From the NCBI GenBank assembly GCA_004799435.1, contig SSMV01000025.1, forward strand, positions 42,959 to 106,958: a stretch of DNA of 64,000 nt. Reading direction: 5' to 3'. The stretch's first letter is position 1. Each line of letters begins with the position of its first letter. The stretch comes from Bradyrhizobium sp. GTDB lineage: Bacteria > Pseudomonadota > Alphaproteobacteria > Rhizobiales > Beijerinckiaceae. The notes under the pieces were generated by a model. That model made no database searches and was not told where the DNA came from. It was given only the letters and a program-made list of their open reading frames with translations. Made by a program: the position numbers and the translations under genes. Below, piece by piece: positions 1 through 10,395 of the stretch.

Positions 1-184
1 CGCCAGCCCGATGACCGACGCTCTGAACGACAAGCAGCGCGAAACGATTCTGGCCTCGGTGCCGCTCGGGCGGCTCGGCGCGGGCGAGGACATCGGCGCG
101 GCGGCGGTTTATCTGGCCAGCGCAGAGGCGGCCTATGTCACGGGTCAAACGCTCCATGTCAACGGCGGGATGGCAATGATTTGA
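1..184 (+). CDS. fabG: 3-oxoacyl-ACP reductase FabG, C-terminal part (5' truncated by window edge)
   Basis: Frame reads SPMTDALNDKQRETILASVPLGRLGAGEDIGAAAVYLASAEAAYVTGQTLHVNGGMAMI*, the typical SDR/FabG C-terminus; followed by acpP and fabF. Confidence 0.9.
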   Translation, partial: ASPMTDALNDKQRETILASVPLGRLGAGEDIGAAAVYLASAEAAYVTGQTLHVNGGMAMI

Positions 185-441
185 GGCGTTTGGCGCCTGC
201 GACGGTCACCATGAACATGGGCTCGCCGCCTCTCGCCTTGCGTAGTGAGATATGCTATCGAGCCGGTTCGTCGACGCCGCCCGCCAGACGCCGGGATCGT
301 CCGAACGAGATTGGATTCGAAGCGCCGCCCGCATAAGCGCGTTCCTTGCCTTGGGGCGGCAAGCCAGATCGACGGACGGTCGGCGCGGGGGTTCAACAAG
401 CGGGCGTCTCTGGCGCCTGGCCGAATGAGGGAAAAGAAAAA

Positions 442-684
442 ATGAGCGACGTGGCGGAGCGGGTAAAGAAGATTGTCGTCGAACACCTCGGCGTTGACGC
501 CGACAAGGTCGTCGACAACGCCAATTTCATCGACGATCTCGGCGCCGACTCGCTCGATACCGTCGAGCTCGTCATGGCGTTCGAAGAGGAATTCGGCGTC
601 GAAATCCCCGACGACCAGGCCGAGACCATCGTCACGGTCGGCGACGCCGTGAAATTCTTGGAGAAGGCGTCGGCCGGGAAGTAA
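442..684 (+). CDS. acpP: Acyl carrier protein
   Basis: [54 protein letters not shown] phosphopantetheine site. Confidence 0.98.
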   Translation: MSDVAERVKKIVVEHLGVDADKVVDNANFIDDLGADSLDTVELVMAFEEEFGVEIPDDQAETIVTVGDAVKFLEKASAGK

Positions 685-787
685 CCGGCGTCGCCGTCGC
701 CGCGTCGAGCGCGCCTATCAACCAAGGGCCGGAGCAAGTCCGGCCCTTGCCGCGTTCGGGTGGCTGGGGGGAGCTTTGGGATCGGCA

Positions 788-2056
788 ATGAATCGCGTGG
801 TCGTCACCGGCCTGGGCATGGTTTCGCCCCTGGCTTTCGGCGTCGAAGCCACCTGGCGCAAGCTGCTGGCCGGCGAGTCGGGCGCGGCGCGGGTCGAAGG
901 CTTCGAGGTTTCCGACATCGCCTGTCAGATCGCCGCGCAGGTGCCGCGCGGCGCCGGCCCCGACGCGTTCAATCCCGACGACTGGATGGAGCCGAAGGAG
1001 CAGCGCAAGGTCGATGATTTCATCGTCTATGCGCTGGCCGCCGCCGGCCAGGCTTTGCAGGACGCCAACTGGGCGCCCAAGAGCTACGAAGACCAGATCG
1101 AGACCGGTGTGCTGATCGGCTCGGGGATCGGCGGTCTCGGCGGCATCTATGACGCGTCCGTCACGCTGCACGAAAAGGGACCGCGGCGCATTTCGCCCTT
1201 CTTCATTCCCGGCCGCCTGATCAATCTGGCGGGCGGTCACGTGTCGATCGCCCATGGGCTGAAAGGCCCCAATCATTCGGTCGTCACCGCTTGCTCGACC
1301 GGCGCTCACGCGATCGGCGACGCGGGACGGCTGATCGCGCTGGGCGACGCGAAGGTGATGGTGGCGGGCGGCGCCGAGTCGGCGGTCAACCGGCTTTCGC
1401 TTGCCGGTTTCGCGGCTTGCCGCGCGCTGTCGACCGGTTTCAACGACCGGCCGAAGCAGGCCTCTCGCCCTTACGACCGCGATCGCGACGGTTTCGTGAT
1501 GGGCGAAGGCGCGGGCTGCGTCGTGCTCGAGGATTACGAACACGCCAAGGCGCGGGGCGCGCATATCTACGCCGAACTCATCGGCTATGGCCTGTCGGGC
1601 GACGCCTATCACATCACCTCGCCTTCGCCCGATGGCGACGGCGCCTTTCGCGCGATGAGCGCCGCGCTGAAACGCGCCGGGCTGACTCCGGCCGACATCG
1701 ATTATGTCAACGCTCACGGCACTTCGACGCCGCTGGGCGACGAAATCGAACTCAAGGCGGTCGAGCGGCTGCTCGGCAACGCTGCGGCGACCACGACAAT
1801 GTCCTCGACCAAATCCTCGACCGGCCATCTGCTGGGCGCCGCCGGCGCGATCGAGGCGATTTTTTCGATTCTTTCGATTCGCGACCAGATTGCGCCGCCG
1901 ACGCTCAATCTCGATAACCCCTCGGTCGAAACCGCAATCGATCTTGCCCCGCATGTCGCGCGCAAGCGCCATATCGACGTTGCGCTCTCGAATTCCTTCG
2001 GTTTTGGCGGCACCAACGCGTCGGTGATTTTCAAGCGCGTCGCTGCTGTACACTGA
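788..2056 (+). CDS. fabF: 3-oxoacyl-ACP synthase II (KASII)
   Basis: MNRVVVTGLGMVSPL; VTACSTGAHAIGDAG active-site Cys; NAHGTSTPLGD; fabG-acpP-fabF order. Confidence 0.97.
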   Translation: MNRVVVTGLGMVSPLAFGVEATWRKLLAGESGAARVEGFEVSDIACQIAAQVPRGAGPDAFNPDDWMEPKEQRKVDDFIVYALAAAGQALQDANWAPKSYEDQIETGVLIGSGIGGLGGIYDASVTLHEKGPRRISPFFIPGRLINLAGGHVSIAHGLKGPNHSVVTACSTGAHAIGDAGRLIALGDAKVMVAGGAESAVNRLSLAGFAACRALSTGFNDRPKQASRPYDRDRDGFVMGEGAGCVVLEDYEHAKARGAHIYAELIGYGLSGDAYHITSPSPDGDGAFRAMSAALKRAGLTPADIDYVNAHGTSTPLGDEIELKAVERLLGNAAATTTMSSTKSSTGHLLGAAGAIEAIFSILSIRDQIAPPTLNLDNPSVETAIDLAPHVARKRHIDVALSNSFGFGGTNASVIFKRVAAVH

Positions 2057-2138
2057 GTGCGACGCCACTTCTTTTCGCCGCAAAAGCGGCTAGAGTGGCC
2101 GCCGCGAGACGGGCGGATTGCGAAGCGGCAAGGTTCCG

Positions 2139-3803
2139 ATGAATGACGCGTCGAATCAGGGCGACAAGGCCAAGCCGGGTTCGGCGCCGCAAAGGGTAAG
2201 CCTGTTCGGGCGGACTCGCGCGCCGACCCCGCCCGAGCGTCCTGAGAAACCCGCGCCCGAAAAACCGCCGCGCCGCCGCCGTTCGGGCGTCAGCGGCCTC
2301 AGCGGCGCGCTGTCTTTCGCGCTGATCTTCGGATTGCTGGGGCTCGGCGTCGTCGTCTGGAGCGTGATCGACGCGCGTAAGCCCGGTCCGCTCGCCGCCG
2401 ACAAAGTGGTGCTTATCGATCGCGAAGACGACGGCGGTCCGATCGGCGATCAGCTCGAACACGCCGGCGTGATCGACAGCGGCCTGTGGTTTTCGGTGAT
2501 GACGCTGCTCGACGGCAGCCGCGGCGGGTTGAAGCGCGGCGAATATGCGTTCAAGGCCGGCGTCAGCCTGCGTGATGTCGAAAGCGAACTGCTTTCGGGC
2601 CGGGTGGTGCTTCACACCCTCACCATTCCCGAGGGACTGACTAGCGATCAGGTCGTGCAGCGGCTCAACGACAATGAAGTTCTGATCGGCGACATCAAGG
2701 AAGCGCCGCGCGAGGGCTCGCTGCTACCTGAAACCTATAAATTCGCGCGCGGCGAAACGAGGCAGGCGCTGCTCGCCAAGATGGCCAAGGATCAGGCCAA
2801 GACGGTCGACGATATCTGGGCGAAGCGCGCGGCCGATCTGCCGATCAAGTCGCCGGGCGAACTGGTGACGCTCGCTTCGATCATCGAGAAGGAGACCGGC
2901 AAGGTTGACGAACGTCCGCGGGTCGCCGGCGTCTTCGTCAATCGTCTGCGCAAGCATATGAAGCTCGAATCCGATCCGACGATCGTCTACGGCCTCGTGT
3001 TCGGCAAGGGTACGCTCGGCCATTCGATATCCAAAGCAGAGTTGCAGGAATCGACCCCCTACAACACCTATTTCATCGCCGGCCTGCCGCCCGGCCCGAT
3101 CTGCAATCCCGGCAAGGCGGCGCTTGAGGCGGCCGCCAACCCGGCCACCACCAAAGACATTTTCTTCGTCGCCGACGGCACTGGCGGCCACGCCTTTGCG
3201 GAGACGCTCGACCAGCATCTCAAGAACGTCGCGCATTGGCGCGACATCGAAAAAGACGCCAAGGACAAGCTTGCGCCCGACGCTGCGCCGACGCCGTCGG
3301 CGACGCCGACGCCCGCGCCGGCCAAGCACAGCGCGCTCGACGACGGCGATCCGAACGCCTTCGGCGTGGTCGCGGTCGATACGCCGAGCGGCGACGACGA
3401 GGCGCTGGCGGCCAGGCTCGCCCAGCTCGGCCAGGACCGCCAGTCGGCCATCTCCGCCGCCAAGGAATCGGGCGGCAGTCGCAGCGTCGAAGATCTGGGC
3501 GCGGTGGTCGCCGGGGTGAATGACGCGCCGAAGGTCGCGGTCTTTCCCGACCAGACCGACGACGCCGATCCGCCGGCCTCCGCGCCAATGTCGGCGGCGG
3601 CGCTCGCCCAGCTTAAGGCGGGCATCGCGCGCTACGGCGATGCGGCAATCGCCGCGAACGCCGCCGCGCCCGCGCCGCCGGGGGCGCCCGTCGCGCCGCG
3701 CTCGCGCGGCTTCGACGCCTCAGAAGGCACGCCGCTCGATCCGCTGCTCAACCGGACTTACGATCTCAGCTTCGCCCATACCGTGCCGCCGCTCGAAAAC
3801 TGA
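2139..3803 (+). CDS. mltG: Endolytic transglycosylase MltG with a long A/P-rich C-terminal extension
   Basis: YceG-like motifs (LASIIEKETGKVDERPRVAGVFVNRL, ESDPTIVYGL, STPYNTYFIAGLPPGPICNPG); N-terminal TM helix; downstream of fabF. Confidence 0.93.
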   Translation: MNDASNQGDKAKPGSAPQRVSLFGRTRAPTPPERPEKPAPEKPPRRRRSGVSGLSGALSFALIFGLLGLGVVVWSVIDARKPGPLAADKVVLIDREDDGGPIGDQLEHAGVIDSGLWFSVMTLLDGSRGGLKRGEYAFKAGVSLRDVESELLSGRVVLHTLTIPEGLTSDQVVQRLNDNEVLIGDIKEAPREGSLLPETYKFARGETRQALLAKMAKDQAKTVDDIWAKRAADLPIKSPGELVTLASIIEKETGKVDERPRVAGVFVNRLRKHMKLESDPTIVYGLVFGKGTLGHSISKAELQESTPYNTYFIAGLPPGPICNPGKAALEAAANPATTKDIFFVADGTGGHAFAETLDQHLKNVAHWRDIEKDAKDKLAPDAAPTPSATPTPAPAKHSALDDGDPNAFGVVAVDTPSGDDEALAARLAQLGQDRQSAISAAKESGGSRSVEDLGAVVAGVNDAPKVAVFPDQTDDADPPASAPMSAAALAQLKAGIARYGDAAIAANAAAPAPPGAPVAPRSRGFDASEGTPLDPLLNRTYDLSFAHTVPPLEN

Positions 3804-3810
3804 GTGCGCG

Positions 3811-4706
3811 TCACGATGAGGCTCCGGCTGCCCCGGCGGCGATCGACAGGGCGATCGCGCAGGCGTTCGAGACATTCAGGCTTTTGATCGCGCCTGGCAG
3901 TTCGAGCCGCGCCAGCGCGTCGCAATGTTCGCGCGTCAATCGCCTCAGACCGCGATCCTCCGCGCCAAGAACCAGCGCAAGCGGACGTTCGAGCCGCGTC
4001 GCTTGCAGCGTCAGCGGCGCTTCGGAATCGAGACCGACCCGCCAATAGCCGAGATCGCCGAGTTCGCCCATCGCGCGCGCCAGATTGGTCACGGTGCAGA
4101 TCGGCACATGTTCGAGCCCGCCCGAGGCCGATTTGGCGAGCGCGCCTGCGAATTCTGGCGTGTGGCGCTCGGTCGTCACCAGGGCGTCGACCGCAAAAGC
4201 CGCTGATGTGCGCAGGATCGCGCCGACATTATGCGGATCGGTGATCTGGTCGAGAACGACCACCAAGCCGCGCGCAGGCAATTCGGAAATATCGATCGGC
4301 GCCAAGGGCCGCGCTTCCAGCAGCAGCCCCTGATGCACCGAATCGCGCGGCGCCCGCTGCGCGATGTCTTCGGCCGCCACGATCCGCATCTCGACGCCGC
4401 GCGCCGCGATCGCGTCGGCAAGTCGCTCCGCCGCGGCTGCGGTGGCGTAGAGGCGGATGAGTTCGCGTCGCGGCGCCCGCAGCGCCGCTTCGACGCTGTG
4501 AAAGCCCCAGATGCGCACGAAATCCGCGCTGCTCTCGTGGCGCGCCGGCCGGCGCGCGCGATCGGGCTTTGCCGGCGTTCGCTCTTCGCCTTTGCGCTCA
4601 GGTCGCGCGCCGCGCGTCACGCTTTCAGGCGGCGGTCGCTGCGAACTCTTGAACGGTCGCGCGGCCTGGCCATGGGCGCCGCCGCGATGCGGGGTCTTGC
4701 GGGTCA
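3811..4706 (-). CDS. rlmB: 23S rRNA (guanosine-2'-O-)-methyltransferase RlmB (SpoU family)
   Basis: WGFHSVEAAL..., VVLDQITDPHNVGAILRTSAAF, LVLGAEDRGLRRLTREHCD, SLNVSNACAIALS; GTG start at 4706 with an upstream AGGAG; the longer ATG start is unlikely. Confidence 0.9.
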
Positions 4707-4875
4707 CGAACGTCTCCTGCGGGCCAAGGCGGCGAAGCGGCAATACGCCAACGGCGTCGCGGACGCAAAAGAGGCGACGCTCCGTCTCGTCCGCGCCTTG
4801 CAATCGCGCTGCGGAACAAATTTGCCCCGTTGCACGTTTTATTCGCATCGATGGCTTTGGCGAAAGGGGCTCACC

Positions 4876-4953
4876 ATGGGACGCGGAATTCTGCTTTGGC
4901 TCATCGGCGTGCCGATCCCGATCATCATTCTGATTTCGCTGCTCTACCACTGA
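4876..4953 (+). CDS. 25-aa hydrophobic small membrane protein (MGRGILLWLIGVPIPIIILISLLYH)
   Basis: ATG ORF with AAGGGG about 7 nt upstream; one predicted TM helix; below the ORF-track length cutoff. Confidence 0.65.
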   Translation: MGRGILLWLIGVPIPIIILISLLYH

Positions 4954-5021
4954 ACGTCTCGCGCGCCGCGCGCGAAGCTTCAGGCCGAAATCTTTTTAAG
5001 GCGAACGACGAGGAATAGACG

Positions 5022-5936
5022 ATGACGGACACTGTCATGCGATTGCAGAGCGCAAGGCGCGAAACAACCTCGGCTTCGGGCGTTTCCTGGGGCGCGATCA
5101 TCGCTGGCGCGATTGTCGCTTCGGCCTTCTCGCTCGCGCTTGTGGCGCTGGGCGCCGGCATAGGTCTGATTTCGGTCTCGCCCTGGTCGAGTGCAAATCC
5201 TTCGGTGGCGACCTTCGGCGTGCTCGCCGGAGCTTGGCTCATCGCGGTGCAGCTTTTCGCCTCCGGGCTTGGCGGCTATCTCGCCGGCCGCCTGCGCGCC
5301 GGCTGGAGCGAAACGCACGAGGACGAAATCTATTTTCGCGACACGTCGCATGGCCTGCTGGTTTGGGCGCTCGGCGCGGTCATCAGCGCCTCGCTTCTCG
5401 CCTCGGCTGTGTCGTCGATCGCCAGCGGCGCGGCTTCGCTTGCCGGCGGCGCTGCGCATGCAGCCGCGTCGACCGCGCAGGCAGGCGCTGTCGCCGGCGC
5501 CGCTATGGCCCAACCCGACCGTCCGGCGGGCGGCGCTGGCGCGATGACGGGCTATTTCACCGATATGCTGTTTCGCGCCGATCATCCGATCGCCGCCGAC
5601 CCGGCCGCCGACGCTCAGGCGACCCGGATTCTTGCCGTGAGCGCCGCTTCCGGCGACATGTCGAGCGCCGACAAGGGCTATCTGTCGCAACTCGTCGCTT
5701 CGCGCGCCGGTCTCAGCCAGGCCGACGCCGACAAGCGCGTCGCCGATGTCTTCGATCAGTCGCAGCAGGCCAAGACCAAGGCGGCTGACGCCGCCAAGAC
5801 CGCCGCCGACGCGGCCCGCAAGACCGGCGTCTATGTCGCGCTCTGGGCTTTCATCGCGCTGCTGGTCGGGGCCCTGTCCGCCAGTTACATGGCGACCGTC
5901 GGCGGCCGCGTTCGCGACGAGGCGCCGATCGCCTGA
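5022..5936 (+). CDS. Multi-TM membrane protein of unknown function (of the kind sometimes named 'PhnA-like' in rhizobia)
   Basis: ORF with several hydrophobic segments (GVSWGAIIAGAIVASAFSLALVALGAGIGLISVSPW; GVYVALWAFIALLVGALSASYMATVGG). Confidence 0.8.
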   Translation: MTDTVMRLQSARRETTSASGVSWGAIIAGAIVASAFSLALVALGAGIGLISVSPWSSANPSVATFGVLAGAWLIAVQLFASGLGGYLAGRLRAGWSETHEDEIYFRDTSHGLLVWALGAVISASLLASAVSSIASGAASLAGGAAHAAASTAQAGAVAGAAMAQPDRPAGGAGAMTGYFTDMLFRADHPIAADPAADAQATRILAVSAASGDMSSADKGYLSQLVASRAGLSQADADKRVADVFDQSQQAKTKAADAAKTAADAARKTGVYVALWAFIALLVGALSASYMATVGGRVRDEAPIA

Positions 5937-5956
5937 CCTCTTTGGCGGTAATCCTC

Positions 5957-6175
5957 ATGCCGGGTGATGGGATGATCAGGAAACAGCCCAAACCGAAGAG
6001 CGAACAGGATCGCGACCTCTCGCGCGCTCTGGAAGAGACCTTCCCGGCGAGCGACCCGCCGGCGGCAATCGAACCCGGCGGCGGGATAACCGGTCCCGAG
6101 GCCGCCCGATCGCCCGATTCGAGCGGTAAAACAGCGTCAAAACGCCTGAGCGGGCGACAAAAGGGGACCGGTTGA
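5957..6175 (+). CDS. Small hypothetical protein with ALEETFPASDPPA motif
   Basis: ORF MPGDGMIRKQPKPKSEQDRDLSRALEETFPASDPPAAIEPGGG... Confidence 0.6.
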   Translation: MPGDGMIRKQPKPKSEQDRDLSRALEETFPASDPPAAIEPGGGITGPEAARSPDSSGKTASKRLSGRQKGTG

Positions 6176-6200
6176 CGCCCCGGCGTCCCCTCTTTATATA
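6172..6200 (+). promoter_or_regulatory. Predicted housekeeping-sigma promoter for the rpsM operon
   Basis: TTGACG (6172-6177), 17-nt spacer, TATATA (6195-6200). Confidence 0.6.
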
Positions 6201-6223
6201 CCAGCCATCCCGAATGCGTTCTG

Positions 6224-6252
6224 GGTCCCGGCGCTTGCAAGCGCGTGGGACC
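6224..6252 (+). promoter_or_regulatory. Leader hairpin in the rpsM 5' region (followed by TTTT)
   Basis: GGTCCCGGCGCTTGCAAGCGCGTGGGACC stem-loop downstream of the predicted promoter and upstream of rpsM. Confidence 0.5.
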
Positions 6253-6362
6253 TTTTGCGCTTTGGGACGCTTGGCATGGGCCGGCCTCCACCGGACGCCA
6301 GGGAACGATAACCGCAGCGCGCGGGCCTCGGCCCTCTGCGCCGCCGATATGGAGCGAAGAGC

Positions 6363-6731
6363 TTGGCCCGTATTGCAGGCGTCAATATCCCCACGAATAA
6401 GCGCGTGATCATCGCGCTTCAATATATCCATGGCATCGGCGCCAAGAAGGCCGAGGAGATCTGCGAGAAGGTGCATATTCCGGCCGAGCGGCGCGTGGCG
6501 CAGCTCAGTGACGCGGAAGTGCTGCAGATTCGCGAAACGATTGACCGAGACTATATGGTCGAAGGCGATCTGCGGCGCGAAGTTGCGATTAACATCAAGC
6601 GTCTGATGGATCTGGGCGCCTATCGCGGCCTGCGCCACCGCAAGCAATTGCCGGTGCGCGGCCAGCGCACGCACACCAACGCCCGCACGCGCAAGGGCAA
6701 GGCCAAGGCGATCGCCGGCAAGAAGAAGTGA
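6363..6731 (+). CDS. rpsM: 30S ribosomal protein S13
   Basis: [26 protein letters not shown]...[18 protein letters not shown]. Confidence 0.98.
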   Translation: MARIAGVNIPTNKRVIIALQYIHGIGAKKAEEICEKVHIPAERRVAQLSDAEVLQIRETIDRDYMVEGDLRREVAINIKRLMDLGAYRGLRHRKQLPVRGQRTHTNARTRKGKAKAIAGKKK

Positions 6732-6800
6732 TCGCCACTCGCCGGATTGCAAATCTCTGACGGTTTTTCGCGCTGCTGGCGCGTTTGAAGGACGGACTTA

Positions 6801-7190
6801 ATGGCCAAGGAAGCAACCCGCGTTCGCCGCCGCGAACGCAAGAACATCGTGTCGGGCGTCGCCCATGTGAACTCCTCGTTCAACAACACGATGATCACCA
6901 TCACCGACGCGCAGGGCAACACGATTTCCTGGTCGTCGGCCGGCACCATGGGTTTCAAGGGCTCGCGCAAGTCGACGCCTTTCGCCGCCCAGATGGCGGC
7001 CGAGGACGCGGTCAAGAAAGCGTCCGAGCACGGCATGCGCACGCTGGAAGTCGAAGTGTCGGGCCCCGGTTCGGGCCGCGAGTCGGCGCTGCGCGCCATC
7101 CAGGCGGCCGGTTTCAACGTCACCTCGATCCGCGATGTGACGCCGATCCCGCATAACGGCTGCCGCCCCCGCAAGCGTCGCCGCGTCTGA
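6801..7190 (+). CDS. rpsK: 30S ribosomal protein S11
   Basis: [26 protein letters not shown]...[18 protein letters not shown]. Confidence 0.98.
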   Translation: MAKEATRVRRRERKNIVSGVAHVNSSFNNTMITITDAQGNTISWSSAGTMGFKGSRKSTPFAAQMAAEDAVKKASEHGMRTLEVEVSGPGSGRESALRAIQAAGFNVTSIRDVTPIPHNGCRPRKRRRV

Positions 7191-7281
7191 GTCCTGATTC
7201 CGCGCGGCTTCGCGAGCCGCGTTCCGCGTCGTCCCTTTAAGGGTGCGGCGCGTCCCCCCGTCGAACGGAAGGCTCACTGCT

Positions 7282-8298
7282 GTGATTCAGAAGAACTGGC
7301 AAGAACTCATCAAGCCCAAGAAGCTCGAAGTCACGCGCGGCGACGATCCGCGCCGGGTCGCCACGGTCGTCGCCGAGCCGCTTGAGCGCGGCTTCGGCCA
7401 GACGCTCGGCAATTCGCTGCGTCGGGTGCTGCTGTCGTCGCTGCAAGGCGCCGCGGTGACCTCGATTCACATCGACGGCGTGCTGCACGAGTTCTCGTCG
7501 ATCCCCGGCGTTCGCGAGGACGTCGTCGACATCGTGCTCAACGTCAAGGACATCGCCGTCAAGATGCAGGGCGAAGGCGTCAAGCGCCTCATCCTCAAAA
7601 AGCGCGGTCCCGGCGTCGTCACAGCCGGCGACATCCAGACGACCGGCGACATTCAGATTCTCAATCCGCAGCTCGTCATTTGCACGCTCGACGAGGGCGC
7701 CGACATCCGCATCGAATTCACCGTCGCGGCGGGCAAGGGCTATGTCCCGGCCGACCGCAACCGCGCCGAGGACTCGCCGATCGGCCTGATGCCGATCGAC
7801 AGTCTCTATTCGCCGGTGCGCAAGGTTTCGTACCGGGTTGAAAACACCCGCGAGGGCCAGGACCTCGACAAGGACAAGCTGACGATGACGATCGAGACCA
7901 ACGGCTCGATCACGCCCGAGGATGCGCTGGCCTATGCCGCGCGCATCTTGCAGGACCAGCTCGCGGTGTTCGTCACCTTCGAGGAGCCGCGTCGCGAGGA
8001 GGCGCAGCACGCCATTCCGGAGCTCGCCTTCAATCCGGCGCTGCTGAAGAAGGTCGACGAGCTCGAGCTTTCCGTGCGCTCGGCCAATTGCCTGAAGAAC
8101 GACAACATCACCTACATCGGCGATCTGATCCAGAAGACCGAGAGCGAGATGCTGCGCACGCCGAATTTCGGCCGCAAGTCGCTCAATGAGATCAAGGAAG
8201 TGCTGGCGCAGATGGGCCTGCACCTCGGCATGGAAGTGACCGGCTGGCCGCCGGAGAATATCGAAGAGCTGGCGAAGCGCTTCGAGGAACATTACTGA
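7282..8298 (+). CDS. rpoA: DNA-directed RNA polymerase subunit alpha
   Basis: [17 protein letters not shown]...[45 protein letters not shown]; alpha-[25 protein letters not shown] start likely. Confidence 0.97.
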   Translation: MIQKNWQELIKPKKLEVTRGDDPRRVATVVAEPLERGFGQTLGNSLRRVLLSSLQGAAVTSIHIDGVLHEFSSIPGVREDVVDIVLNVKDIAVKMQGEGVKRLILKKRGPGVVTAGDIQTTGDIQILNPQLVICTLDEGADIRIEFTVAAGKGYVPADRNRAEDSPIGLMPIDSLYSPVRKVSYRVENTREGQDLDKDKLTMTIETNGSITPEDALAYAARILQDQLAVFVTFEEPRREEAQHAIPELAFNPALLKKVDELELSVRSANCLKNDNITYIGDLIQKTESEMLRTPNFGRKSLNEIKEVLAQMGLHLGMEVTGWPPENIEELAKRFEEHY

Positions 8299-8389
8299 GC
8301 GATTCCCTCTCCCGCTTGCGGGGGATGGGAATAAAACAAACGGCCGTACCTTGGCACGGCGGCCGTAGACCCGAGAAGGAGACCGCCAA

Positions 8390-8806
8390 ATGTACCACGG
8401 ACGCGCGAAGCGCCGTTTCAACCGCACGGCCGAACATCGTCAGGCGATGTTCGCCAATATGGCTCAGGCGCTGATCAAGCACGAGCAGATCGTCACCACG
8501 CTGCCCAAGGCGAAGGATCTTCGCCCGGTGGTCGAAAAGCTGGTGACGCTGTGCAAGCGCGGCGATCTCCATGCCCGCCGCCTCGCCATTTCCCGTCTGC
8601 GCGACGAAGCTTTGGTCAAGAAGCTGATCGACGTGATCGGGCCGCGCTACAAGGACCGTCACGGCGGCTACACGCGCATCATGAAGGCGGGATTTCGTCC
8701 CGGCGACAATGCGGCGATGGCGGTGATCGAGTTCGTCGATCGTGACGTCGAGGCCAAGGGCAAGGACTCTGGGCCGAAGCCGGAGCGGGCGGCGGCCGAG
8801 GGCTAA
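8390..8806 (+). CDS. rplQ: 50S ribosomal protein L17
   Basis: [53 protein letters not shown]. Confidence 0.98.
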   Translation: MYHGRAKRRFNRTAEHRQAMFANMAQALIKHEQIVTTLPKAKDLRPVVEKLVTLCKRGDLHARRLAISRLRDEALVKKLIDVIGPRYKDRHGGYTRIMKAGFRPGDNAAMAVIEFVDRDVEAKGKDSGPKPERAAAEG

Positions 8807-8841
8807 GGCCCGATCGCGCGTTTCAATAACTTCGCCATCAA

Positions 8842-8878
8842 TAAAAAAGACGCGGCCATTGGCCGCGTCTTTCTTTTT
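8842..8878 (+). terminator. Rho-independent terminator (possibly bidirectional) after rplQ
   Basis: AAAAAAGACGCGGCCATTGGCCGCGTCTTTCTTTTT: perfect GC-rich stem with flanking A and T tracts. Confidence 0.9.
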
Positions 8879-8915
8879 GCGTTGAGCGCCGCGCGCGTTT
8901 CGCGAAGCCTCTGCC

Positions 8916-10115
8916 CTAGTGGCAGGCCGGCTCGCCGGGATGGCCGCAGGCGCGATCCGGCTTGCCGCCGCCTTGCGGCTTGGATTGCGGCCCCGGTCCT
9001 GGCTCGGGCTTCGGCCGGTCCATCTTCATCTCGGGCTGAGGCTTCGTCGGCTCGGGCTTGGGCTGCTCCATCTTCATCTCGGGCTTGGTTGGCTCGGGCT
9101 TCGGCGTCTCGAATTTCTTCTCCTCGGAGCGAGTCGGCGTGGGCGTCGGCTTGGGCTCCTCGGTCTTGAGCTCCATCGGAGTCTTGGTCGGCTCAGGCTT
9201 GGTCGGCTCGACCTTGGGCGTCTCGAACTTGTTGTCGGATGGCGGCTTGGTCGCCTCCGTCTTTGGCTCGTCCATCTTCTTCTCGTTCGGCGTCTTGCTC
9301 GGCTCGGGCGTAGCGCCACCCTGCGTCGGCAATGGGCCGCCCGCGGCCTTGGCGCCGACGACGCCTTCGCCCTTGAAGGCGCCCGGTTTGGCGGTCGCAG
9401 CGATGCGCGGCTTGCCCTTGTTTTCGGAAACGAAGGCTGAGTCGGTACGGCTCGCGACGCGCGCGTTGTGCAGCTGGTCCTTGGTCGGCGCGACGTGCTG
9501 TTCCTTGGCGGCCGCGATTTCCGCGTCGGTCGGTTTGGCGTCGACGCCGTTCGGCCCGTTGAAGCTCACGCGATTGTCCTCGCGCACGGTGACCGACTGA
9601 TTATAGACATTGACGATCTTGACCTCGCCAATGTTGGTGACCGAGCGGTTGTAGAAGAACCGGCCATTGTCCCAACGGCCGCCCTCGAAACCGGCCCCGC
9701 CATAGCCGAAGCCATAGGCGACGCCGCCGTAGAAGCCGACATGCTCGCCCCAATAGCCGCGATGGAAGCCGTAGACGCCGCCCACGAAGGCCCAATAGCC
9801 GGGCGTCCAAAGCAGGCCGGGCTGCGGCGGCTCGACCCAGGTGCCGGGCACCCAGAAATAGTCGTAACCGTTCCAGGCCCAATAGCCGGGCGTCCAGATG
9901 TCGCCATCGGTGGGAATCGGCGGTTGGTCGTAGTCAGGCAGCGGCGGCGGGGCGTCGTCGGCGTAAACCGTAACGCCGAGGGCTGCGGGGCCGGCCGCGG
10001 CGCCGTCGGGCGCGGACGGGCAGCTGCAGGCCTGGGCGGAGGCGGGAGCGACCTGCATTGCAAAAAGGCTGGCGCCGAGAAGGCTCGACAGCATCAGAGG
10101 TCGAAGATTTCGCAT
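8916..10115 (-). CDS. Secreted YXWGXW-repeat-type protein with long P/E/K/T-rich C-terminal tail
   Basis: Signal peptide MRNLRPLMLSSLLGASLFAMQVAPASAQ; WTPGYWAWNGYDYFWVPGTWV...LLWTPGYW repeats; tail KFETPK[VP]EPTKPE / MKM..PKPEP repeats. Confidence 0.8.
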   Translation of the reverse strand: MRNLRPLMLSSLLGASLFAMQVAPASAQACSCPSAPDGAAAGPAALGVTVYADDAPPPLPDYDQPPIPTDGDIWTPGYWAWNGYDYFWVPGTWVEPPQPGLLWTPGYWAFVGGVYGFHRGYWGEHVGFYGGVAYGFGYGGAGFEGGRWDNGRFFYNRSVTNIGEVKIVNVYNQSVTVREDNRVSFNGPNGVDAKPTDAEIAAAKEQHVAPTKDQLHNARVASRTDSAFVSENKGKPRIAATAKPGAFKGEGVVGAKAAGGPLPTQGGATPEPSKTPNEKKMDEPKTEATKPPSDNKFETPKVEPTKPEPTKTPMELKTEEPKPTPTPTRSEEKKFETPKPEPTKPEMKMEQPKPEPTKPQPEMKMDRPKPEPGPGPQSKPQGGGKPDRACGHPGEPACH

Positions 10116-10395
10116 GCTGGGTTCCGTCCTGTTGGGAAAAGGGTCGCTTGTTTGGCGAGAAAAGCGAGAAAGCCGAACGACTTCGCCCGCGTTCGGCAAG
10201 GCGCCGAAGCGATGTCCTGTTCGCTTCAACTCGCCGTGAACACTTAGGTTCCACCGCCTGAATTTGTCATGAATGCTTGACGGCGATTCATGGGCCGATC
10301 AGGGGCTGAACTGCGGCGAAGGGCGCGCCGGGGCAATCCTTGTCGCGGCGAAACTGGCATGTTAGCAACGCGCCGGAACGAAATATTGGAGGAAA

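Noticed and set aside
632-2083. 483-aa minus-strand ORF
   Set aside because: Antisense shadow of fabF; no recognisable motifs.
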